From a bacterium D16-36 (lineage in GTDB: Bacteria > Bacillota > Clostridia > Lachnospirales > Lachnospiraceae), in the NCBI GenBank assembly GCA_003611745.1, contig RAYF01000047.1:1-49510 (forward strand): DNA of 49,510 nt. Reading direction: 5' to 3'. How positions within the stretch are numbered: position 1 is the stretch's first letter; each line of letters begins with the position of its first letter. The position numbers and the translations under genes are program-made. Below the pieces are notes generated by a model. The model worked only from the letters and a program-made list of their open reading frames with translations, searched no databases and was not told the DNA's origin. Below are positions 43,443 to 49,510 of this stretch, piece after piece.

Positions 43443-43982
43443 ATGAGCAGAAATGAAAAAAGAAGAATGGGTATCTATGTGTTGACAGGGATTGTTCTAA
43501 TTGCAGTGGTGGCAGTTCTATCGGTGGCTGTGCTTAATAAAAGAGCTTCTAAAAATGTCCAAGTCCAAGCAGCAAGTCCGTCCTATATGGATGAAAACGG
43601 AGAGGAGTATATTGCTGCGTTCTTGAAAGACATGACAGACAGCACCATAACGGTAGATGTTGTTGAGTTCATTACGGATGCTGAAACGGAGCGGATAAAG
43701 GAGCTGAACCTTACTGGAGAGGATTTGCCGGACGGCTATTATATACACAATCCTGATGAGGAAACTGTCACATGGAAACTGGATGGACAGACGGTATATA
43801 CCTTCATTGATTGGAATGGCGATTTTACTGGTTCCGATTACCCAGAGGAATACACCACAACGGATGCGGCGGAGTTTCAGAAGTATATTAGGACATATGA
43901 AGATTCGCAGCCGGGGATGTCGTTTTTCTTCCAGATAGAAAATGGTGTGGTAAATATTGTTTTTGAAAAATACATAGCGTGA
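43443..43982 (+). CDS. Membrane-anchored secreted protein, paralog B (179 aa)
   Basis: ATG 43443 follows CGGAGTAGAAC; a start at 43407 has no site. The product is a second copy of the paralog A type, with an N-terminal helix (MGIYVLTGIVLIAVVAVLSV). It is nearly identical in the C-terminal blocks (YTFIDWNGDFTGSDYPEEY). Duplication within one operon suggests dosage or two partner specificities. Confidence 0.75.
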   Translation: MSRNEKRRMGIYVLTGIVLIAVVAVLSVAVLNKRASKNVQVQAASPSYMDENGEEYIAAFLKDMTDSTITVDVVEFITDAETERIKELNLTGEDLPDGYYIHNPDEETVTWKLDGQTVYTFIDWNGDFTGSDYPEEYTTTDAAEFQKYIRTYEDSQPGMSFFFQIENGVVNIVFEKYIA

Positions 43983-44007
43983 GACTATAGGATTTTGGCA
44001 GAGTGAC

Positions 44008-44457
44008 GTGATAGGAGATGATTATTTTGGGAAGATGTTAGTTTTAATATTTAATGATAGTGAAGAAGATATGTTCCAGCGTGTAATGTCATATGTTAAT
44101 AGAGGGGGAAAATCTTTTACGGTTGCAGAGGTGCAAAAAGACATTTTAAATTTTGGACACTTGGAGATTAACAGCATTAAACGCATTGTAATCAAGAATC
44201 ATACGGAAATTGAGTTAACTTATATAGAGTTAGAAATTCTGTTATTGCTTGCCCAAAATGCAGGAACAATTTTCAGTAAAGAGCAGATCTATGATATTGT
44301 CTGGCAGGAGCCTTATTCCGGCGATTACAGTATTGTCATGAGCCATATTCACCATATCAGGGAAAAAATAGAGGACAATCCGGGCAAGCCGCTTTACATA
44401 CAGACCGTATGGGGCATTGGCTATCGGTTCAACAAAAATTTAAGCAGCAGTCTGTGA
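44008..44457 (+). CDS. Orphan winged-helix regulator, OmpR-type DNA-binding domain (149 aa)
   Basis: GTG 44008 or ATG 44035 is the start; neither has an ideal ribosome site. The C-terminal 95 residues are a full OmpR/PhoB winged helix (LTYIELEILLLLAQNAGTIF, VWGIGYRF). The N-terminus is only about 50 residues and lacks a receiver aspartate, so phosphorylation control is unlikely. It may act in parallel with the regulator at 34001. A terminator overlaps its stop. Confidence 0.75.
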   Translation: MIGDDYFGKMLVLIFNDSEEDMFQRVMSYVNRGGKSFTVAEVQKDILNFGHLEINSIKRIVIKNHTEIELTYIELEILLLLAQNAGTIFSKEQIYDIVWQEPYSGDYSIVMSHIHHIREKIEDNPGKPLYIQTVWGIGYRFNKNLSSSL

Positions 44458-44485
44458 TGTGAAAACAGATTGCTGCTTATTTTTT
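44442..44485. terminator. Bidirectional terminator between convergent genes
   Basis: AAGCAGCAGTCTGT pairs with ACAGATTGCTGCTT (14 bp, one G-U), followed by ATTTTTT. It serves the orphan regulator gene and may also serve the convergent XRE gene. Confidence 0.85.
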
Positions 44486-44734
44486 GTCCTGTACGCCTAA
44501 GAGGTATTCGCAGGATACATGAAAGAACTCTGCCAGAGCCACCACTTCATAATCTGGGACGAACCTTGTCCCTTTTTCAATCCGTAAAACGGTCAGGTCA
44601 CTAAACTCATATCCGGCAAGCTGGAGCTGCTCTGCAAGGGCTTTCTGCGACAGCTTCCTTTCCGTCCGCAGTTCCATAACCCTTTGACCGATTAGGTTTT
44701 TGGAGTTGCTTTCTTTGTTCCAATAGATTTTAAT
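44477..44734 (-). CDS. XRE-family repressor (66 aa from ATG 44677; probably 85 aa from a non-AUG start)
   Basis: The ATG-initiated frame (MELRTERKLSQKALAEQLQL) lacks the usual first residues of the fold. The same frame stays open upstream to an ATT at 44734, giving NKESNSKNLIGQRV directly before it, which is the typical XRE N-terminus. A GGTGGTAGG stretch precedes the ATT. Two 15-bp operator-like repeats lie upstream (44750-44764, 44805-44819). It likely represses itself and the divergent gene at 44914. Confidence 0.65.
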   Translation of the reverse strand: MKIYWNKESNSKNLIGQRVMELRTERKLSQKALAEQLQLAGYEFSDLTVLRIEKGTRFVPDYEVVALAEFFHVSCEYLLGVQDKK

Positions 44735-44749
44735 ATCCTACCACCAACT

Positions 44750-44819
44750 TTCTAAAGATGAAGTCCTTTATTATTGATTTTACGAAATATTGTTGATAAT
44801 ATACTTCTAAAGATGAAGT
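44750..44819. promoter_or_regulatory. Two 15-bp operator-like repeats (44750-44764, 44805-44819)
   Basis: Both copies read TTCTAAAGATGAAGT. The second extends to the palindrome ACTTC-TAAAGAT-GAAGT. They flank the intergenic promoter and the second overlaps the expected start of transcription, as repressor sites do. Confidence 0.65.
44774..44802 (+). promoter_or_regulatory. Sigma-A-type promoter for the 111-aa gene
   Basis: TTGATT at 44774-44779, 17 bases, then TAATAT at 44797-44802. It lies between the two operator repeats. Confidence 0.6.
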
Positions 44820-44913
44820 GTGGAGAGATTATCTTGTGAAAAGAAAGTTAGGGATTGATAATACTGCCTGTAAAATGCAATATTATTTTTAGCAGAGAAA
44901 GGTGGAAACAAAC

Positions 44914-45249
44914 ATGAATGAAGTTTTTGAAACATTGGCAGGCGTCTTTGAGGAACTGCGCAGCGAATCAGAGGACAGGGAGTATTCCGTCCAGACAGAG
45001 GAATCAAAAGCAGCCAGCCGGGAACTGAAAAAGAAGCAGAAGGCATTTGAAGCATATCTTTCCAAGCTGTCAAAGGAGGACAGGGAGTTTTTGGAGGACT
45101 ATATGGATACGGTGGATCATGCCCATTACAAGGAGGAACAGCGGGCGTATTATCAGGGGCTTGTGGACAGCATACAGGTTCTTGATGGACTGGGCATCAT
45201 AAAAAAGCGTATGCGCATAAAGGAGCTTCTTAAAATATTCAGCAAATAG
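44914..45249 (+). CDS. Uncharacterised charged helical protein (111 aa)
   Basis: ATG 44914 follows AAAGGTGG; the frame opens at GTG 44902 inside that site. The product (MNEVFETLAGVFEELRSESE...) is Glu/Lys-rich and helical with a coiled-coil centre, and has no membrane segment. It is controlled by a promoter between two repressor repeats. Function unknown; it sits in the regulatory section of the ICE, so a role in control is possible. Confidence 0.7.
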   Translation: MNEVFETLAGVFEELRSESEDREYSVQTEESKAASRELKKKQKAFEAYLSKLSKEDREFLEDYMDTVDHAHYKEEQRAYYQGLVDSIQVLDGLGIIKKRMRIKELLKIFSK

Positions 45250-45255
45250 ACAAAG

Positions 45256-45292
45256 AGGTGGCTGGCAGGACAGAAGGCGAGCCACCTTTTTT
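45256..45292 (+). terminator. Rho-independent terminator
   Basis: AGGTGGCT and AGCCACCT form a perfect 8-bp stem followed by five T. Confidence 0.8.
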
Positions 45293-45349
45293 GCATGGTT
45301 CAGAATTATCCAGAAATATTCATGAGAAAATTCAGATATTGGGAATATT

Positions 45350-45697
45350 CTATTCTTTGGGAGATTTGTATGTCCGAAGATAGGCTTCCACAATAGCGAG
45401 GATTGTTGTAATCTGTTCCTCTGTACATTGTGACAGATAAACCAACAGCCGCTGGTAGTCGAGGTTGTCTGACGGGGCGGCTGGATAAAAAAACGGATCG
45501 GCGGAAATATGTAAGGCTCGTATAAGCTGCCCCAGCTTTTCAAGGCTTGGCACATTTCCATGATTTTCGATTTCCTTGATATAGCGTGAGGAAACACCGG
45601 ATTTTTCAGCCAGTTCTTCATAGGTCAGTTTCTGGTCGGTTCTAGCCTTCTTCAGACGGAATCCCATTTCCTTGTCAATTTTCTTTTTCCTTGCCAT
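45350..45697 (-). CDS. XRE-family transcriptional regulator (115 aa)
   Basis: The HTH region is clear (LTYEELAEKSGVSSRYIKEI, then ENHGNVPSLEKLGQLIRAL). The C-terminal 45 residues form a helical dimerisation-like tail. Its upstream region has a palindromic operator. It is divergent from the sigma-factor genes and is probably the main ICE repressor of this end. Confidence 0.85.
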   Translation of the reverse strand: MARKKKIDKEMGFRLKKARTDQKLTYEELAEKSGVSSRYIKEIENHGNVPSLEKLGQLIRALHISADPFFYPAAPSDNLDYQRLLVYLSQCTEEQITTILAIVEAYLRTYKSPKE

Positions 45698-45724
45698 ATA
45701 TGCACCTCCATGTATAGTGTATAT

Positions 45725-45748
45725 TGCACATTTTACTTTGAAAATGCA
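45725..45748. promoter_or_regulatory. Palindromic operator upstream of the XRE gene
   Basis: TGCACATTTT and AAAATGCA flank ACTTTG. It lies 28 bases beyond the regulator start. Confidence 0.5.
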
Positions 45749-46226
45749 CTAATAAATCACTTTATCAGAGGGGCATAATGCACATAGAAGAATAAAAAGA
45801 CTTTGGATATTGCATATAAAAAAACGCAGTATCCAGAGGTTTTTTGCGTGAATTTTTATCCTTTGGGTACGTTTAGGGGAATTTATGTGTTCTGAACGGT
45901 CTGAGGGATATTTTTTTGACTTTGTGAACCTGTCCGGCTATTGGCGTGGGAAGGTTCTTTTATAAGGTGTTTTACTGGCAGTAAAGCAGAATCTACCCTG
46001 ACAAGTGAACTATACGCTCCCGTAGCGTGTGGAGAAAACAGAATAACAGATATGAATAACGTCCAGCGGGCATTTTGCCTGTCCGGGCGTTTTTTATATA
46101 CAAATATTTTTTTCAACATTTTTTGCCCTTACCCGAACATCAGCCTATCTCCATTTGGCAGATACAACGGAAAGGGAAAAGGCGTATGCCTTTGTCACGT
46201 CACAGCGGGGGAGGAGGTGAACTCGC
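45749..46226. other. Long non-coding region before the sigma-factor gene
   Basis: No convincing coding frame was found. Features are a small ACGCT/AGCGT hairpin near 46012-46027 and a strong terminator at 46058-46096. The sigma-factor ribosome site AGGAGGTGA is at 46212-46219. Confidence 0.5.
46058..46096 (+). terminator. Rho-independent terminator in the regulatory region
   Basis: AACGTCC and a GCGGGCA/TGCCTGT inner stem pair with GGGCGTT, followed by TTTTTT. It lies 130 bases before the sigma gene and may attenuate its transcript. Confidence 0.65.
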
Positions 46227-46667
46227 ATGAAGAAACCTTCTCACCATGATGAAATGACGATCAGGCATCGTTTTGACCGCCTGTGCCAGATGTCGCTGAA
46301 AGGCGAAGCAATCAATTATTACAGGCACATGGATTACCGCAGGGAACATGAAGCCATGTTTTCTGAACTGTCTGAAAAGGAGCTGAACCAGTTGTTTGTT
46401 ATGGACGAGTACGGAGTGGAGAACAGTCATTTTACAGTGCATGGATATGACATTGAAGTAAAGGACACCCTGATTGCGGAAGCATTGCAGGCACTTTCGG
46501 AACGGAAGCGGAATGTGATACTGCTTTCGTATTTTCTGGAAATGAGCGATGCGGATATAGCAAGGGAAATGAACCTTGTCCGCAGCACAGTCCATGAACA
46601 CCGGACACGCTCACTGGAAATTTTAAGGAAGATTATGGAGGAAAAAGCAGATGACAAAAAGATGTAA
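46227..46667 (+). CDS. RNA polymerase sigma factor, region 4 type, ICE-borne (146 aa)
   Basis: ATG 46227 follows AGGAGGTGAACTC. The C-terminal half is a sigma-70 region 4 (LQALSERKRNVILLSYFLEM, then SDADIAREMNLVRSTVHEHR), and the N-terminal half lacks region 2. It matches the small sigma-like protein of Tn916-family elements. It would drive or assist transfer-gene or xis/int transcription. The end overlaps the next gene by 17 bases. Confidence 0.85.
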   Translation: MKKPSHHDEMTIRHRFDRLCQMSLKGEAINYYRHMDYRREHEAMFSELSEKELNQLFVMDEYGVENSHFTVHGYDIEVKDTLIAEALQALSERKRNVILLSYFLEMSDADIAREMNLVRSTVHEHRTRSLEILRKIMEEKADDKKM

Positions 46668-46899
46668 GAGCAGAGAAGAAAAGAATTTGCTGCCTTTCCA
46701 TATCATAAAGGCAGCATCAGAAGGCGATGTATTGGCAATCAACAAAGTCCTGAAGCACTATGAGGGATACATAATTACCCTGTCCACCCGGAAGATGTAT
46801 GACGAGGGAGGGCGGCTTCATTATTGTGTTGATGAAACACTGCGCCGGAGGCTTGAAACAAAGCTGATTACAAAGATACTGGCGTTTGAAGCGGTATAA
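46651..46899 (+). CDS. Small helix-turn-helix domain protein (82 aa), Tn916 orf8-like
   Basis: The product begins MTKRCKSREEKNLLPFHIIK and continues AINKVLKHYEGYI. This is the HTH_16 pattern of the protein that always follows the sigma-like gene in these elements. A terminator follows the stop directly. It probably acts together with the sigma-like protein. Confidence 0.85.
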   Translation: MTKRCKSREEKNLLPFHIIKAASEGDVLAINKVLKHYEGYIITLSTRKMYDEGGRLHYCVDETLRRRLETKLITKILAFEAV

Positions 46900-46920
46900 G
46901 GGGCGGTTAGCTGCCCTTTT
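46900..46920 (+). terminator. Short terminator after the sigma/HTH pair
   Basis: GGGCGG, TTAG, CTGCCC (one G-U), then TTTT. Confidence 0.7.
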
Positions 46921-47009
46921 CCATAGCTGACAGATTTACAGCGGTGTACCTTGAAAATTGAATACTGTATTGCATACAGGACGTGAGGATATGCAGAGCC
47001 ACTAAGCAG

Positions 47010-47102
47010 ATGCGCCATGACGTACCTGCCCTGATTTATAACAGGGTGAAACGTGAGGAAATGTCGAAGCAGGACATTGAAGCAAAGGTAAGGAGCGAGT
47101 GA
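47010..47102 (+). CDS. Possible small protein (30 aa)
   Basis: The frame MRHDVPALIYNRVKREEMSK ends at TGA 47100-47102; a GTG nine codons upstream could also start it. The sequence is amphipathic and looks like the first helix of a small HTH protein. There is no clear ribosome site. It lies within a structured region and may be chance. Confidence 0.3.
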   Translation: MRHDVPALIYNRVKREEMSKQDIEAKVRSE

Positions 47103-47255
47103 GATCGGGCAAAATATGTAGCAGTTACATGGGGCGATGAAGCATATCTGTGATAATGATACTTCCGGGCTGCGGGAAAGCCGCAGTCCGGTCAATGAAA
47201 TGACGGTGCAAGACCGATGTGGGCGGCGTAATGAGCCGCCACCTGTATTGCAGTT

Positions 47256-47310
47256 TTTATCTGCTAATAAATGGGAAGAAGCGTATTCTGCCTGTTTATT
47301 AGCAGATAAA
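47256..47310. repeat. Perfect 16-bp inverted repeat before xis
   Basis: TTTATCTGCTAATAAA (47256-47271) and TTTATTAGCAGATAAA (47295-47310) are exact reverse complements separated by 23 bases. Pairing extends by CAG/CTG outside. It ends 18 bases before the xis ribosome site. Confidence 0.85.
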
Positions 47311-47340
47311 GCTGTGCAAAGAATTAGGAGGATATTTTTG

Positions 47341-47535
47341 ATGCAGAGAATACCGAAGGCGATTAACAAAAAGAGGTTAGTCAGATATAAAGAAGGCGCA
47401 GAAATGTACAGCATGGGAATGAATAAATTTCAGTCTTTGGCGAAAGATGCAGGCGCAATATTGAAAATTGACAGAATGGTATTGGTTGATTTAGATACGT
47501 TTGACCAGTATTTAGAATCATTTCGTGTGAAATAG
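47341..47535 (+). CDS. xis: Excisionase-like DNA-binding protein, DUF6462-like (64 aa)
   Basis: AGGAGGATATTTTTG precedes ATG 47341. The product begins MQRIPKAINKKRLVRYKEGA and continues YSMGMNKFQSLAKDAGAI, ending VDLDTFDQYLESF. This is the winged-helix excisionase type that precedes int in clostridial ICEs. It would bend DNA at the ends and shift Int toward excision. Confidence 0.75.
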   Translation: MQRIPKAINKKRLVRYKEGAEMYSMGMNKFQSLAKDAGAILKIDRMVLVDLDTFDQYLESFRVK

Positions 47536-47589
47536 TCAAGATGCGTATATGCAAAGCAGAAAGATTTTTCGTATAACCGAAAATAAGTG

Positions 47590-47618
47590 TTGACTTTTGG
47601 TTAAACTGAAAGTATAAT
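47590..47618 (+). promoter_or_regulatory. Sigma-A promoter for the int operon
   Basis: TTGACT at 47590-47595, exactly 17 bases, then TATAAT at 47613-47618. It allows int expression independent of xis. Confidence 0.75.
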
Positions 47619-47646
47619 GATTATGAAATGGATGGAGGTGTATATT

Positions 47647-47829
47647 GTGGCGAGGACAGGCAGACCAAAGTCTGACAATCCGAAAAAAAGCCTTATCGGG
47701 TTGAAGCTGACAGAGGAAGAAGCCGCAAAACTCAGGGAATATGCGTCCAAACATGACATGACCATAACGCAGGTGCTACAAAAGGGGATTGATTTGCAGT
47801 ATGCAATGGAAGAACCGATAAGTAGTTAG
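47647..47829 (+). CDS. Small CopG/ribbon-helix-helix-like protein (60 aa)
   Basis: GTG 47647 follows ATGGAGGTG; the frame opens at 47617 without a site. The product reads MARTGRPKSDNPKKSLIGLK and continues LTEEEAAKLREYASKHDMTI. A basic N-terminus, a short beta strand (KSLIGLKLT) and two helices fit a ribbon-helix-helix dimer. It lies just before int in one transcript and probably binds att or promoter DNA. Confidence 0.7.
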   Translation: MARTGRPKSDNPKKSLIGLKLTEEEAAKLREYASKHDMTITQVLQKGIDLQYAMEEPISS

Positions 47830-47862
47830 TACGAAATCTCTTTCCTTGAGAAAGGAGCAGAG

Positions 47863-49104
47863 ATGGCAAAATCAAGAAAGGATAATAAAGGGAGGGTTTT
47901 AAGGAAGGGTGAAACTCAGCGCAGTTGCGATGGCAAGTATGTTTATACTTATACCGATCCGGAAGGAAAACGCCGGAGCATTTACTCTAAAGATATTATG
48001 GAACTGCGTGAGAGGGAAGAAAAGCTGATTAAAGACCAGTTAGACGGATTGGATACTTATGTGGCTGGCAGTGCAACGGTCAATTTTGTTTTTGACAGGT
48101 ATATATCTACAAAGTCAGAACTCAGGGGAACAACCATGAGGAACTACAAATATATGTATGACCGTTTTATCCGTAATGGGTTTGGGAAGAAGAAAATCGC
48201 AGCGATAAAGTTTTCTGATGTGTTGCAATTCTACCAGCACTTGCTGAAAGATAAGGAAATGCAGATTAACACATTAGAAACAATCCATACGGTGCTTCAC
48301 CCAACATTCCAGTTGGCGGTACGGGATGATATTATCCGTAACAATCCGAGTGACGGGGTTATGGCGCAGATAAAAAAACAGCCGGGTAGAAATCATGGCG
48401 TAAGACACGCTTTAACTCTGGAACAGCAGAGAGCTTTTATAAACTATATAGAAAACAATCCTACATATTACCGCTGGACATCTTTGTTTAAGTTCTTGTT
48501 AGGGACGGGGTGCAGGATTGGGGAAGCAATCGGGATAAGGTGGGAAGATGTAAATTTTGAAAAACGTATAATCAGCATCAACCACAGTTTGGTTTATTAC
48601 AGCAGGGAATTTAAGGAACACCCGATGTGTACATTTTCTATATCACTCCCAAAGACAGAAGCGGGTATACGATTTATTCCGATGATGGATGCGGTCTATG
48701 ATGCACTCCGGGCGGAGCTTGCAGACCAGCAGGAAAATGGATTCAATGAAACGGAGATTGATGGGATGAAAGGTTTTATCTTTATGAACCGTTTTGGATA
48801 CGTCCACAATCCGCAGTCTATCAACCGGGCAATTAAGCGTATATACGAATCGTACAATGCAGAAGAAGTGGTTAATGCTTCCAAGCAACACCGGGAGCCT
48901 GTGCTAATACCACATTTCTCATGTCATCATTTGAGGCATACCTTTTGTTCGAGGTTTTGCGAGAATGAAACAAATTTAAAGGTGATCCAGTCCATAATGG
49001 GACATGCTAATATTGAAACCACGATGGACATTTATGCGGAAGTCACCGATGCAAAGAAACAGGAAGCGATTGAAAATTTAGCACACAAATTGGATGTATT
49101 TTAG
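47863..49104 (+). CDS. int: Tyrosine recombinase integrase, Tn916 Int-like (413 aa)
   Basis: GAAAGGAGCAG precedes ATG 47863. The N-terminal arm-binding domain (residues 1-60) and core-binding SAM-like domain (about 75-175) are followed by the catalytic domain: R218 in TGCRIGEAIG, H355-R358 in HHLRH, H381 in GHA, and nucleophile Y391 in MDIYAEV. It would join and excise the element at att sites. Its location at the right end next to arm-type repeats is typical. Confidence 0.95.
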   Translation: MAKSRKDNKGRVLRKGETQRSCDGKYVYTYTDPEGKRRSIYSKDIMELREREEKLIKDQLDGLDTYVAGSATVNFVFDRYISTKSELRGTTMRNYKYMYDRFIRNGFGKKKIAAIKFSDVLQFYQHLLKDKEMQINTLETIHTVLHPTFQLAVRDDIIRNNPSDGVMAQIKKQPGRNHGVRHALTLEQQRAFINYIENNPTYYRWTSLFKFLLGTGCRIGEAIGIRWEDVNFEKRIISINHSLVYYSREFKEHPMCTFSISLPKTEAGIRFIPMMDAVYDALRAELADQQENGFNETEIDGMKGFIFMNRFGYVHNPQSINRAIKRIYESYNAEEVVNASKQHREPVLIPHFSCHHLRHTFCSRFCENETNLKVIQSIMGHANIETTMDIYAEVTDAKKQEAIENLAHKLDVF

Positions 49105-49133
49105 GAAAGAGTCCGGCTAGGACTGACAGAGGG

Positions 49134-49171
49134 TACGACAACTTGTGTGCCATACGACAAGAGTACGACAA
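49134..49171. promoter_or_regulatory. Putative integrase arm-type sites (3 x TACGACAA)
   Basis: Exact copies at 49134-49141, 49153-49160 and 49164-49171, 30 bases after the int stop, all in one orientation. The Int N-terminal domain would bind such repeats. Confidence 0.6.
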
Positions 49172-49413
49172 ATTCAAGAGTTTTAATCAATGAAACAGCG
49201 TTAAATTGCTGTGGTCGAGATACCGAAAAGCGGCTAAATAAAGGGAAATAAGCCATTTTAAATTAAACTGACTTAAAATCCCGACGATGAAAAGTCTTTC
49301 CTGATTTTAGAGCCGGGAAAGCCCGGAAATAAAGGAAAGTTTGTTATCGTACTGCTGCCGGAATGGCGGTTTTATCTCAAATTTATCTCAATTCAATATG
49401 GTTTGAAAGTTAA
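49172..49413. other. Gene-free right flank with two 11-bp direct repeats
   Basis: No gene seen. TTTATCTCAA occurs at 49371-49380 and 49382-49391, an 11-bp period, which may be further Int or Xis sites. The ICE/chromosome junction should lie in or shortly after this stretch. Confidence 0.4.
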
Positions 49414-49415
49414 AG

Positions 49416-49456
49416 GCACTCAATACCTTAGTTGGGTTCTTTCTGAACTTTGGGTA
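49416..49456. repeat. Second copy of one arm of the palindromic element
   Basis: GGTTCTTTCTGAACTTTGGGTA at 49435-49456 is identical to the right-arm core of the element at 14866-15015 (opposite strand) and differs from the left-arm core at one base. GGCAC lies upstream at a similar distance. Only one arm is visible before the window ends. Confidence 0.75.
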
Positions 49457-49466
49457 TATGGATGCT

Positions 49467-49507
49467 GTAAAAAACTGGCACCTAGTTTTCTGATGCCAGT
49501 TTTTTAC
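49467..49507. terminator. Bidirectional terminator at the right edge
   Basis: GTAAAAAACTGGCA (49467-49480) and TGCCAGTTTTTTAC (49494-49507) are perfect inverted arms of 14 bp with A and T runs on both sides. Confidence 0.85.
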
Positions 49508-49510
49508 ACC

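Larger units (their letters stand above)
46921..47340 (+). ncRNA. Multi-hairpin leader region upstream of the excisionase gene
   Basis: Five stems lie in about 350 bases: CTGTAT/ATACAG (46965-46979), CCCTG/CAGGG (47029-47046), an 11-bp stem with a GAAAG loop (47165-47191), GTGGGCGGC/GCCGCCAC (47219-47242), and a perfect 16-bp inverted repeat (47256-47310). Except for one weak 30-codon frame, coding potential is low. Together they suggest a structured leader RNA or a set of protein sites that controls xis. Confidence 0.5.
1..49400 (+). mobile_element. Tn916/Tn1549-family integrative and conjugative element (left end outside window; right end approximate)
   Basis: A continuous set of conjugation genes (coupling protein, VirB6, PrgI, VirB4, cell-wall hydrolase, TopB, giant helicase, MobP relaxase, MobC) is followed by a sigma factor, an HTH protein, an excisionase and a tyrosine integrase. 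This is the order known for clostridial CTn/Tn1549-like elements. AT-rich cargo islands interrupt the more GC-rich backbone. Three TACGACAA repeats and two 11-bp repeats lie downstream of int, as arm-type sites would. The exact right junction cannot be fixed from the sequence alone. Confidence 0.85.

Noticed and set aside
45941-46249. 102-aa plus-strand frame before the sigma factor gene
   Set aside because: It crosses a strong terminator and ends inside the sigma gene; no ribosome site.
1-49510. CRISPR array, tRNA or rRNA genes
   Set aside because: No regularly spaced repeats of suitable length and no tRNA or rRNA sequence were seen on either strand.

Overview
The window is almost entirely one integrative and conjugative element (ICE) of the Tn916/Tn1549/CTn superfamily in a low-to-mid GC Gram-positive host. 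The gene families and their order (Maff2, CD1112-type VirB6, PrgI, VirB4, CD1108-type hydrolase, DUF4315, DUF4366, TopB, giant SNF2/methylase, TTRAP, MobP relaxase, sigma factor/HTH pair, xis, int) point to a gut clostridium, most likely Lachnospiraceae. This is inference from families and layout, not from a search. The left end lies outside the window. The right end lies near or beyond the integrase at the far right.

Layout. (1) 1-1839: 3' part of a group II intron with its reverse transcriptase/maturase, inserted in sense in the coupling-protein (VirD4/TcpA) gene, whose 3' exon follows (1840-2160). (2) 2170-13616: type IV secretion operon: small proteins, Maff2, VirB6-like channel, PrgI, VirB4 ATPase, a membrane-anchored M23 + NlpC/P60 cell-wall hydrolase, DUF4315, DUF4366, topoisomerase III and an XRE-type regulator. 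(3) 13617-15154: AT-rich island of three small genes, several hairpins, a 150-bp palindromic element and a possible Trp-rich leader peptide. (4) 15155-31259: two giant polyvalent proteins. The first is ArdC-like/methylase/SNF2 helicase, 3056 aa, with a TnpV gene nested in another frame. The second is ArdC/zincin/YodL/nucleotidyltransferase, 1529 aa. A DUF6674-like protein, a TTRAP protein and an AT-rich cargo gene with a HEPN-like motif lie with them. (5) 31260-33900: a probable type I toxin-antitoxin locus, a long wobble-rich hairpin, and MobP relaxase/MobC on the minus strand with an oriT-like inverted repeat upstream. (6) 34001-44457: cargo operons encoding a two-component system, an ABC transporter with two permeases, a lipoprotein, two paralogous anchored proteins, a C39-like peptidase and an orphan winged-helix regulator. 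(7) 44477-49510: two XRE regulators with palindromic operators, the sigma-factor/HTH pair, a strongly structured leader, excisionase, a small RHH-like protein, tyrosine integrase and its putative arm-type sites.

How it works together. Int and Xis would excise and integrate the element. Relaxase and MobC would nick at oriT. The coupling protein would deliver DNA to the VirB4/VirB6/PrgI channel, with the hydrolase opening the wall. TopB and the helicase/methylase/ArdC proteins would process and protect the DNA. The least explained parts are the 34-44 kb envelope operon, the AT-rich cargo genes, and several non-coding structures: the wobble hairpin at 31763-31909, the xis leader, and the palindromic repeat shared by 14866-15015 and the right end.
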